A stretch of 47,460 bases of DNA, taken from an uncultured Muribaculaceae bacterium. GTDB taxonomy: Bacteria > Bacteroidota > Bacteroidia > Bacteroidales > Muribaculaceae. The position numbers and the translations under genes were made by a program. Shown here in pieces: positions 1-7,700 of this stretch; within the stretch, counting starts at the first letter, position 1; each line of letters starts with the position of its first letter. The stretch spans positions 1 to 47,460 of the forward strand of contig CAJUFH010000018.1 of the NCBI GenBank assembly GCA_910585755.1. Reading direction: 5' to 3'. Below the pieces are notes generated by a model. That model saw nothing but the letters and a program-made list of their open reading frames with translations. It had not been told where the DNA came from and searched no databases.

Positions 1-820
1 GATAAATCTCGACAGCCTTGTCGCGGTCTTCAATCTTCTTCTTGACGATGAGAGAGGCGGCACGTTGGTTGTCATGGATGCCGTCGATGAAAGCGGCATT
101 GATAAGAGCCTTGAGGTTGGTCAGATGCTTGTTGACAACCTTTGGCATATAGCCATGCTTCTGCAAGTAGTTGATGTAGCGCGACACAAACGCGCGGTCA
201 ATGTCAGCCCATCCGAAACGGTGCAAGGGGTCGAAGCCTTCATAGACACCGAGATAGCTTTTCCATGCCTTGCAGGAGCCGGGCGCATAATCATCGCTGC
301 CTATTTTCCTTGCTCCGCTCTTGATGTCATCGACAAACTGGATAAGGAACGACCAGATGAGACGGTTCTTCTCGTCGGCAATGCGTTTCTTCTCCTCGGC
401 TTTCAGACGTGCTTTTTCTCTCGCCGCCTCTCTTTTTGCCAATGCCTTACGCTCCGCCTCTGCCGCCTCCTCTTTCGCGCGGCGTTCAGCGTCCACCTTC
501 TCCGGCTCGGAAATGTAGCGTACATCCATGTCGAGAGCCTCGCGGTCGAAAGTCGTTTTGGCAAGATGCGCCTTGATGATGCCCTCGATCTGCGTGAGCT
601 TGGCGTGGAGCTGGTAATTGTTTTTCTGATGTGTCAGCCATGCGCGTGGGGTCGCTGTCGCTTTCAGCCACTCGGTCACCTTGACCTGAAGCAGCGTCGA
701 AATGAGTGCGTCAATCTTGCGGGTATGTATTCGGTAGAACAGGGTCGCGTTTTCCTTGTTCATGTCCTTCGGGCGGACATGAAAGGGGGTCAATTTTCTT
801 GTGGAGGGAGTTGTTGCCAT
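1..820 (-). CDS. Tyrosine recombinase, 5' part (runs off the left edge)
   Basis: The minus strand is open from the ATG at 820-818 to the edge without a stop, giving about 273 residues. The N-terminal part begins MATTPSTRKLTPFHVRPKDM, as in the arm-binding region of Bacteroidetes integrases. Residues about 109-150 are a very charged Glu/Ala/Lys/Arg helix, probably a coiled coil. Then comes a SAM-like core-binding segment (SCKAWKSYLGVYEGF, then VVNKHLTNLKALINAAF). The catalytic domain would lie off the edge. It is divergent from the prophage integrase at 1250 and probably belongs to flanking DNA or another mobile element. A promoter motif lies upstream at 889-920. The family call rests on sequence pattern; activity cannot be judged. 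Confidence 0.8.
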   Translation of the reverse strand, partial: MATTPSTRKLTPFHVRPKDMNKENATLFYRIHTRKIDALISTLLQVKVTEWLKATATPRAWLTHQKNNYQLHAKLTQIEGIIKAHLAKTTFDREALDMDVRYISEPEKVDAERRAKEEAAEAERKALAKREAAREKARLKAEEKKRIADEKNRLIWSFLIQFVDDIKSGARKIGSDDYAPGSCKAWKSYLGVYEGFDPLHRFGWADIDRAFVSRYINYLQKHGYMPKVVNKHLTNLKALINAAFIDGIHDNQRAASLIVKKKIEDRDKAVEIY

Positions 821-847
821 AATTTCGATGTTGTAAAAAGTTTGGTC

Positions 848-878
848 GTGGCGTTCACGATTGTTCACAATCAGCCAC
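848..878. promoter_or_regulatory. Nested inverted repeat, possible operator
   Basis: The outer arms are gtggc (848-852) and gccac (874-878). The inner arms are gattgt (859-864) and acaatc (867-872) with a 2-nt centre. It lies between the putative -7 box at 889-896 and the start codon at 820, so it could be an operator for a repressor or a hairpin in the leader. The hexamer gttcac also occurs twice inside it. Confidence 0.4.
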
Positions 879-888
879 TTTGGTTCTG

Positions 889-920
889 CAAATATAACAA
901 CTCAAACCCCGATTTGTCAA
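889..920 (-). promoter_or_regulatory. Promoter of the leftmost recombinase
   Basis: On the minus strand TTGACA (920-915) is followed 18 nt later by TATATTTG (896-889). The second element fits the Bacteroidetes -7 consensus TAnnTTTG. The predicted start of transcription lies just upstream of the inverted repeat at 848-878. Confidence 0.55.
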
Positions 921-1074
921 GTCGGGTCACCACGCAGGTCACCACGTTTTTTGAACAACGATGAACAGCCGAAATTTTCTCAAAATTCAAATTACGCTAT
1001 TATTCAGCGTTTTATATCAACACGGCATTCATCCTCGTTCACGCTCGGTCAGAAACTCAGGTTCTGGTGGCACC

Positions 1075-1110
1075 ACAAGACAACCCCACCACTCGGTGGG
1101 GTTGTCTTGT
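1075..1110. terminator. Perfect 16-bp inverted repeat, terminator-like
   Basis: The arms acaagacaaccccacc (1075-1090) and its exact complement (1095-1110) flank the loop actc. No T run follows on either strand, so it is not a textbook intrinsic terminator. It sits between two divergently placed recombinase genes, near where the prophage left end must be, and might be a bidirectional terminator or part of an attachment region. I see nothing further in 921-1074. Confidence 0.5.
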
Positions 1111-1168
1111 AAATATCAGATTACTAACGTTTTACTTACGCCCGTCAGTAGTCAATTTTTAATAATCC

Positions 1169-1243
1169 GTCGGCACAAATGTAGGCACAGCGGTTTTTGA
1201 TAATCAGCGTGTTACAAAAAATGTCGGCTCAAAAGTTGGCACA
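1169..1243 (+). repeat. Four GTNGGCNCA motifs, candidate integrase arm-type sites
   Basis: The motif occurs at 1169 (gtcggcaca), 1181 (gtaggcaca), 1223 (gtcggctca) and 1235 (gttggcaca). It forms two tandem pairs with a 12-bp period, 54 bp apart. As whole units, 1169-1188 and 1223-1242 match at 17 of 20 bases, and all three mismatches are A/T exchanges. Short direct repeats just upstream of a tyrosine integrase are typical of arm-type binding sites, so the left attachment region probably lies here. The core crossover site cannot be fixed without the right end. Confidence 0.6.
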
Positions 1244-1249
1244 CCAAAA

Positions 1250-2404
1250 ATGGCGAAAGTAACAATCAGGCGGCGCAACGAAAGCGAACGCGCCGACGGC
1301 CGGGCGGCCCTGTATGCCGTCCTGAACATCGAGCGGATAAAAATCCGCCTCCCCCTTGACATTGCGGTAACTTCCGCAGAATGGGATGAGACAGCAGAGC
1401 GCGTCCGTGGGCGCGGTCAGCAAGTGAAAGACTGGAATCTTATCATTTCCAACACAAAAGCGAAAATATCCGACATTCTTGTGCGGGCGCGTCTGACAGG
1501 CGAGACCCTGACGAAAGACAGTTTTCTGGTCCTGTATCGCAGACCGGGCGAGACAATGAACTTTATCGAGTATGCCCGGCGGCACTTGGAGGCGTTGAAA
1601 ACCGCCCTCCAGCCCGAAACAATGCGACACCATGCCGCCGCATTGCGCAAACTGGAATCCTATAATCCACGGCTCCAGATTGCCGAGATAACGCCGGATT
1701 GGCTGCGCGTATATGCCGCCTATCTGCGTGACAAGCACCATAACAACCCCGGAACAATCCGCAAGAATATGTGCGTAATCCGTATGCACTACTACGCCGC
1801 GATGAGAGCCGGTAAGGTAAAAAACAACCCGTTCGAGGCGTATAGGATTCCACAGACCGACCCGACTGTTGTTTTTCTTACCGAGGACGAATTAAATGCG
1901 CTAATCGGTGTGTTCCGCTCCGACAAACTCGACGAGGGCGAAACTGATGTGCTGCGGTTCTTTCTCTTTATGTGCTTCACTGCGATGCATATCTCCGACG
2001 CTCGAAGTCTCCAAATAGAGCAGATTCACGGCGGCGAAATACACTACACCCGCATAAAGACCCGGACCCGCGTAAATATGCCGCTGTCAGTTCCGGCGGC
2101 TAAACTTGTGGAATACTACAAGGAAGGAAGACTGCGCGGGCCGCTGTTCCGCCACTTGCCTACCGACCAGGCCTTCAACCGCATAATAAAACGAATCTGC
2201 CGACGGATAGGCATTAACAAGGCTGTCAGCGCGAAATCAGCCCGGCACACGTTTGCAACACTGTATTACAAAAAGAACAACGGAGACCTCGGCACACTTT
2301 CAAAACTGTTGGGCCATACGCAAATCAGCACGACGATGATTTACGCCCACATAATGAAAGATAGCCGGGTCGCCGGTGTCTCTGCCTTCGATGATATGCT
2401 ATAA
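1250..2404 (+). CDS. int: Phage tyrosine integrase
   Basis: This 384-residue protein has an N-terminal arm-binding region, a SAM-like core-binding domain (about 100-200) and a C-terminal catalytic domain. Catalytic positions visible are Lys270 (RIKTRT), Arg332 (KSARHTFAT), His355 (LLGHTQIS) and the nucleophile Tyr365 (MIYAHI). Two positions deviate: the first arginine of the usual TGLRxSD motif is His247 (TAMHISD), and the usual HxxR is KxxR (Lys329). IntDOT of Bacteroides also lacks the first arginine, so the enzyme may well be active. It is the only phage gene on the plus strand, and its last 6 bases overlap the end of the convergent gene at 2399. Confidence 0.93.
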   Translation: MAKVTIRRRNESERADGRAALYAVLNIERIKIRLPLDIAVTSAEWDETAERVRGRGQQVKDWNLIISNTKAKISDILVRARLTGETLTKDSFLVLYRRPGETMNFIEYARRHLEALKTALQPETMRHHAAALRKLESYNPRLQIAEITPDWLRVYAAYLRDKHHNNPGTIRKNMCVIRMHYYAAMRAGKVKNNPFEAYRIPQTDPTVVFLTEDELNALIGVFRSDKLDEGETDVLRFFLFMCFTAMHISDARSLQIEQIHGGEIHYTRIKTRTRVNMPLSVPAAKLVEYYKEGRLRGPLFRHLPTDQAFNRIIKRICRRIGINKAVSAKSARHTFATLYYKKNNGDLGTLSKLLGHTQISTTMIYAHIMKDSRVAGVSAFDDML

Positions 2405-2872
2405 TACGTAAACGGAGCAATCCACCGCCTCCTTCGCCTGTCTGCCCCGCTCTCGGTGTTCCTTGATGTGCTTCCACATTGCGGCCACCATATCGCCGAG
2501 TTCATCGGCTGCCGCCGCGTCGGTGTCGGCTTCGAGCAGACCGACGAAGGGGGCGCGGTCTATTTCCCCGGTATGATTCAGTGAGTAAACCGCGAAAAGG
2601 AAATTTCGCTGCGCCGTATCGGTAAGGCGGATTTTCTTACCGTTCCACTCGAAACCCTCTATTATATCCGACTGTGTGGCCGCGTCAATCTGCGCGTCTA
2701 TCACCTCCCGGATTTCATCGACGGATGGGCGGTGGTCTGCGACTGCCTCGAAAGCGAACCATCCGCCGTCCTCCTTGTGGTGATTCCAGCGGAAGGCCCA
2801 GCGGTCGCGGCGCGGGTTTATACACTCTATCGGCTCCAGATGTTCGGAGCAGCTTATTTTCTGAAAATTCAT
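2399..2872 (-). CDS. DUF4376-like phage protein downstream of the DGR reverse transcriptase
   Basis: This 157-residue protein starts at the ATG 2872-2870, 11 bp after the reverse transcriptase stop. The reading frame is open further upstream, but that part overlaps the reverse transcriptase and does not look like protein. The central part (IDAATQSDIIEGFEWNGKKI, then RLTDTAQRNFLFA) resembles the DUF4376 family, which occurs near phage tail fibre genes; I recall this and could not search it. It ends in a charged helix. As the last gene of the tail/DGR transcript it may assist the diversified tail protein. It is not an obvious Avd homologue. Confidence 0.75.
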   Translation of the reverse strand: MNFQKISCSEHLEPIECINPRRDRWAFRWNHHKEDGGWFAFEAVADHRPSVDEIREVIDAQIDAATQSDIIEGFEWNGKKIRLTDTAQRNFLFAVYSLNHTGEIDRAPFVGLLEADTDAAAADELGDMVAAMWKHIKEHRERGRQAKEAVDCSVYVL

Positions 2873-2883
2873 ACTGTTGGATT

Positions 2884-4317
2884 TTAGGTGAAAAGATATT
2901 CGGTGAAATTGCCCTGCGCGTTCCGTGCCATAGTCACCTTGTTCTCGCCGAGCATTCCCTTCTCTTTCAGAGCGTCGCAAATATCGCACATATCGGGATA
3001 GCCGGTAAAGAACTTCACCACGTCGCCCTTCTTCAATGTCAGGTTGCACGCGGCAAGCTGCGAGCGATTGGGAACTATGACGCGGGCGCATACAAGATAT
3101 TTCGATTTCTCCACCGCGTCTGTTTCCCCGGCTTCGCGGGCTTCCCGTAACTCTTTGCGCGACCACTTTGTCGACACGTCGGTCTGAAAGTCGAGAATAC
3201 AGAGAGCGGTGCCCACCAGAGCGTTAAGCGACACACTCCGGCAAGCAAAATTTTTCTGTCCGTTCCGGCGAACACCGGGCGAAGTTGATATGCCCAGTTC
3301 CGCCAGAGATTTCAAATTCTGGTAATCAGCCATTTTTATTCCTGTGATTTTGAAAAATAGATGTTTCGCGTCCGCGTGTTTACAGAGCGAGTAAAAAGAA
3401 GCGATGATTTCCGCCCTGCGCCTCTTTGATTTTAGCCGGTGCAGCCTCCGGGCCGCCTTGACTTTGTTCCTTTTGCGAATCCGTGTATGGTCGGTGTAAA
3501 TCTTGTAACCGAGAAAGTCGATACCTTCAGAGATAGGATAAATCCGTTTGTTCGGTTTGACTTTCAGCCCCACGGATTCCACCCGCTGTTCAATCAGCCG
3601 GGAAACGTGCCATAAATCCGGCTTGTTGCTGTCTATAACCCTCTTGTCGTCGCAATACCTGTAATAATACTTCACCCGGTTTTCTGACTTCAGGAAATGG
3701 TCGAGGGCTACCGACAAAAGCAGATTTCCGAAATGCTGCGATGAGCGTAATCCGATACTCAGGGCGTGTGGCAGGAATCTGACAAATCTCTCCAGTAGAG
3801 TAAGGATTATCGGGCCTTTGAAGAACCTCCGCAACACGTCCATCATAATATACTGTAATATACTTTCGTAAAATCTGGTAATATCGTCCTCGTAGACATA
3901 AAGCATATTATCGGGGTTAGCGGCGAGGTCGCGCCGTATGATTCCGAGAAGGTCATGGACACCTCGGTTTTTCAGGGAGGCGGCGGTAGTCCTTATCAGC
4001 CTTTTGAAAGTCAGGTCCTCGACGACATTCATAATGGCATGAACACCGATTTTCTCGTAATATGAGTAAAGGAACTGAATCCTTCGTATTTTTCCGCCTT
4101 CCTTGATTTCTTCCTCTCCGTATGTGGTTAAGTGAAAGATTCCCGCCGATATTTCACCGGCCAGCCATGCCTCTATACCGTCTATATGGGCGAGTATTTC
4201 TCTCCCCTGTGGCGATTCCTTGCGGTCAGTTCCACGGAGTACGGCGAAAATCGCCTGCCTTATGTTGGGGGCGGCGACAATCAGCGGAATTATGTCGGAA
4301 TCTTTAAGACGCTTCAT
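2884..4317 (-). CDS. DGR reverse transcriptase with C-terminal extension
   Basis: This 477-residue protein makes mutated cDNA from the template repeat. Reverse transcriptase motifs appear in order: YEDDITRFYESI (Asp145, motif 3), IGLRSSQ (188-194, fitting the DGR signature [LIVN]GxxxSQ), YCDD (221-224, catalytic aspartates) and FLGYKI (268-273). A thumb-like segment follows at about 305-335. The last 150 residues are not part of the usual core: they contain LDFQTDVSTKWS, a YLVCARV strand, VVKFFTGY, a short helix and a final EYLFT strand. This looks like a small beta-rich, perhaps OB-like, domain. The gene lies downstream of the target gene and template repeat on the same strand, as in many DGRs. 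The enzyme class is certain; the role of the extension is unknown. Confidence 0.97.
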   Translation of the reverse strand: MKRLKDSDIIPLIVAAPNIRQAIFAVLRGTDRKESPQGREILAHIDGIEAWLAGEISAGIFHLTTYGEEEIKEGGKIRRIQFLYSYYEKIGVHAIMNVVEDLTFKRLIRTTAASLKNRGVHDLLGIIRRDLAANPDNMLYVYEDDITRFYESILQYIMMDVLRRFFKGPIILTLLERFVRFLPHALSIGLRSSQHFGNLLLSVALDHFLKSENRVKYYYRYCDDKRVIDSNKPDLWHVSRLIEQRVESVGLKVKPNKRIYPISEGIDFLGYKIYTDHTRIRKRNKVKAARRLHRLKSKRRRAEIIASFYSLCKHADAKHLFFKITGIKMADYQNLKSLAELGISTSPGVRRNGQKNFACRSVSLNALVGTALCILDFQTDVSTKWSRKELREAREAGETDAVEKSKYLVCARVIVPNRSQLAACNLTLKKGDVVKFFTGYPDMCDICDALKEKGMLGENKVTMARNAQGNFTEYLFT

Positions 4318-4469
4318 TTTGTTGATTTTTTAAGCCTTCATTTTTCCGGGGCCTAAGTGTTTCGGCTGGCGTATTATTTCGTCCCTACTAAACTCCACCC
4401 CTGCGCGTGGTGTTCCAGCGTTCCGCCTTCCGGCGGCTGTGCTGCGGCTCAATCCCCTGCCACGGCTCC

Positions 4470-4483
4470 GGCGACACGTCGCC
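4470..4483 (-). other. Hairpin between template repeat and reverse transcriptase
   Basis: The arms ggcga (4470-4474) and tcgcc (4479-4483) flank the loop cacg. It lies in the 205-bp stretch between the template repeat and the reverse transcriptase start. RNA downstream of the template repeat is needed for cDNA priming in the BPP-1 system, so structure here may matter. No gene is visible in 4318-4522. Confidence 0.35.
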
Positions 4484-4522
4484 ATGCCGGAGGGCAAAAT
4501 ATCTTTTCAGGCTTAACGCTTA

Positions 4523-4644
4523 TGAGTGCAAGGCGCGACCCGTACCACGCGTTCGTGTTCGATGAATCGTTGTTCGCGTTCATGTACGAAACACCGTTGT
4601 TCGAGTTGGCGTTGTTGCCGGAACGCAACCCGACACGGGCCGGC
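4523..4644 (-). repeat. DGR template repeat (TR)
   Basis: This stretch aligns without gaps to 4808-4929 (offset 285). Within 4528-4644 it has 26 adenines on the minus strand, of which 11 differ in the VR. Only 1 of the 91 other positions differs (4572). Read in the frame of the target gene, TR encodes an Asn-rich stretch (NNANSNN, NANND, NTNAWY) made mostly of AAC codons, the usual design for maximum amino-acid variation. It is intact and not translated, lying between the target gene stop (4746) and the reverse transcriptase start (4317). It must be transcribed on the minus strand. Confidence 0.96.
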
Positions 4645-4679
4645 CGTTTGGGAAAATCTGCCGTTTTATCTTTATGCGG

Positions 4680-4701
4680 TGCGGGGAGGCCCCGGCCCGC
4701 G
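4680..4701 (-). other. GC-rich hairpin between target gene and TR
   Basis: Complementary runs gcggg and cccgc (with an inner gggg/cccc option) fold into a short stem just after the target gene stop and before the template repeat. No T run follows on the minus strand, so termination is uncertain. It could mark the 5' side of the template RNA. No promoter motif of the TAnnTTTG type is visible between 4645 and 4745. Confidence 0.35.
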
Positions 4702-4745
4702 TGTAACGATACAATCTTTTTCGTGCATACGGATAAGTGTAAAGT

Positions 4746-7700
4746 TTAACCGATTGCCTCGGCCTCTAAGAAGGCCGCGACGTTTAACGTGTAGACGATT
4801 TTACCAATGAAGGCAAGGCGCGACCCGCACCACGCGGTCGTGTACGATGAATCGTGATTCGCGCTCATGCACGAAACACCGCTGTGCGAGGGGGCGTTGT
4901 CGCCGGAACGCAACCCGACACGGGCCGGCGAGTTCTGCCCCCAGAATTTATCCCCGTAATGAGTTGTCTCGGTAGCCCCGACAAGCACAGGCACCACGTC
5001 CATGAATCGCCCGTTATGAAGTTCGGTAATCCATGAATCGGAGATGGTCGCGCTCTTGACTTTGCGGTCTCCCTGGTCTTTAAGGGTGCAGACCCAGTAA
5101 TCGGAACTGAAGCCCTCCATCCATTCTGACACATTGCCCCAAAGGTTTTCATATCCGAGGGCATTTATTGAGGTGGCATTTCTTAATGTGTTGGTGTCGT
5201 CGTAATACCAGCCTCCGGCAGCTCCGAGTGTCGCCGTCGGTAGTTTGATAGTATCTTTCATTCCGAGGAAATCGGTCTTTCCCGTCGGCGTGGTGTTAGA
5301 GCCGGAACCATATCCACAGACACCCGAACTGTCGCGATTCCCGTATTTAGCAAAGAAGAGCCGGGCGATATCGCGGTGCATTGCGTAGGTTATCAGGGTA
5401 AAACCTTCGCCACGCTTGCGGCAATAATCGGCAAATTGCGCCTGTGATACGCTGCATGTCGGGGCAACTCCGTTGATACTGCGAATCTGCAAATTGCCGT
5501 AGTATGCTTTATTAACACCACAAAGATATTCCCCGGTATTCCATGCGTCCGGCTCGATAGCGTCTATCTGGTCGGAGGTGGTTAGCCATACGAATGAGAA
5601 AGCCCCTTCGCGTAGACAGGTGAAAGCGATTTTTTCCGCCTTAGCCGGAACGGAGGTAAACAAGTAGCTGCTTTCGGTCATTCGCCCGGAGTTGGCTGCG
5701 GCACGGCCTACAATATTATTGGCTGCGTCAAGGAAAACAGCACCGTAAACCGAAGAATTGACAGCCGGCCACCTCACCTGCCTGTAACCGGCTACCGGGG
5801 CAATAAACACCCGGTAATCATCATAAACCGTAATGCTTTCGTCCAACGTGGCGTATGTGGAAGCGACACGACAAGCCGAACGGTCGATAAGTTGCATATC
5901 CTCCGGGTAGAGTTTCACACCTTCGGGGGTGGTAACTTTTTTCAGCGAACTGAAACAGTCATAATGGCAACGGTTTATAAAATCATCAATGCCCTTGCAC
6001 CAACGGTCAGGCTCGTACATCATAACGTCGCCTTCGTCCGCCTTTGTCGGGTGGGCGAATCCCTGAAGGTTGGCCTCCGTTCCGTCATGGTATTTGCGAC
6101 TGTCTGTATCATCAAGCGGGCAGACCGTCATTTCACCCTGCGCCGTGTACTTGGCCATGACGCGGTGGCGTTTGTCAAGAATCGCGGCGATATGGGCCGA
6201 CGGCTGAAACTCGTTATCGTAGTCGTAGCCAGTTTCATTGTCGAGATTGGAAATGTTCTTACTGTCTGAAACCGTCTCGTCGTACTTGATAACCGTCCAT
6301 TCCGGCTGCAAAATGTTGAGTTCCGGGAAATGCGCCTTTAATTCGTTGTATTCCGATTCTGGGAGATACTTCGTAAGCCGGTAAGTACCGACAAGTCGGC
6401 AAGTATTGACGGTGTTCCCGTTTTCATCGACACCTTTCATCGTCAGGAATTGCCGGAGAAGTTCACCGCGTCCGCTCTCGTTAATGCCGGTAACACGGAG
6501 ATAGGCCGTGGCCGAGCATTTCTTCAGTATGTCGCGCCAGTCGAGCAGCGGGCAATTATCAACCACAAGACGGTTGACAGCCACGTTTGCCGGTATATGC
6601 AAGCCGGATGGTGCGAGGCTCTGAAGGTATCGGAGTTCAAGCGTCTGAAGCGTCGCCGGAAGTTTCGCAGTAGTGAGTTTCCCACCCTGTGCGAAAATAA
6701 CATTAGTGAGCTTCGTGTCTGCTCCGTCGAAAGTGTCGAGTTTCTTGTTTTCGGAAAGATTGAGCGACAACAATCCGTTCAGGCCGTTGACATTGATACG
6801 CTGGAGATTTCGGCACGAATCCACAACAAGGCCGGTCAGCGTGGTTTGTCCGTCAGCACATGAGGCGTTAAGGTCGGTAAGCCGGATACACTTGTTAAGG
6901 TTGAGTGTCCCGACGATTGCGTGGCTTATCTTCGTAAGGTCCAGCCCCCGGATTCTTGAAGCCCCGTAAACATTCTGAGGGTCGTTTACGATAAGATTCT
7001 GCCGGAATGTCAGTTCTACCGTATCGCCCGGATTCTCGGCGCGTAGGCCGTGAACCGTCGGGTCGCCGTTAGTCATTCCGTAACCGAAACAGAACCGCTC
7101 GGCTGCGGTGATTGTGAGGGCGCGAGGATTGGCCGCGAAGTTATAAGACAGATAGATGGGAAAAGCGTCATCGCGGTAAGTTCCAGCGCAGTACTCCGAA
7201 TCCAGAAGGTTGAAGCGGTTGACAATGGTATAGGTTCGGTGCGCATAGCGCGAACCCTGAAGGGCAAAAAGATAGTCCTTGCCCTGTTCAAGCAGCGGAA
7301 GAATGTATTTATATTCCCCGTCCTTGTTGTAGATACGTTCGGCCCATGCGCCCATCATTTCCTCGTTGAATACCTTTAAGACGTATTCCGTTGACATATT
7401 GGCGCGTATGGTCTTGGCTGCCTCGGCGAGTTTTTCGGGGCAAGCGCGTACCAGTTTCCACAGTTCCGAATCATGGCCGGCGAAACAATAGGCTCCCTGG
7501 GATTCATCGAAAGAATCGAAAGTTATCATATAGTCGAACTTCAGGTAAGAATCGTTTCGCTCACCAAGCAGAGTGTCCATGTCGTAGGGTATGAACATCC
7601 AGTGAATACCGTCCCACGTTACCAACATCATATTTTTGGCACGGTTATCCACGGCCATGAAGTAGTCCGTAATGATATACCATGCGAACGGCGAATCATT

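Noticed and set aside
65..964. Long plus-strand reading frame of 299 residues
   Set aside because: It lies opposite the recombinase gene on the minus strand, has low-complexity Cys/Leu-rich sequence and no recognisable domain, and overlaps the promoter region.
2884..4317. Reverse transcriptase as a retron or group II intron enzyme
   Set aside because: The [LIVN]GxxxSQ motif and the adjacent TR/VR pair identify a DGR; no msr/msd or intron domain is seen.
4318..4522. Search for an Avd gene or a second template repeat in the gap before the reverse transcriptase
   Set aside because: No coding frame of suitable length and helical make-up exists here, and no second copy of the 15-bp GC-rich tract was found.
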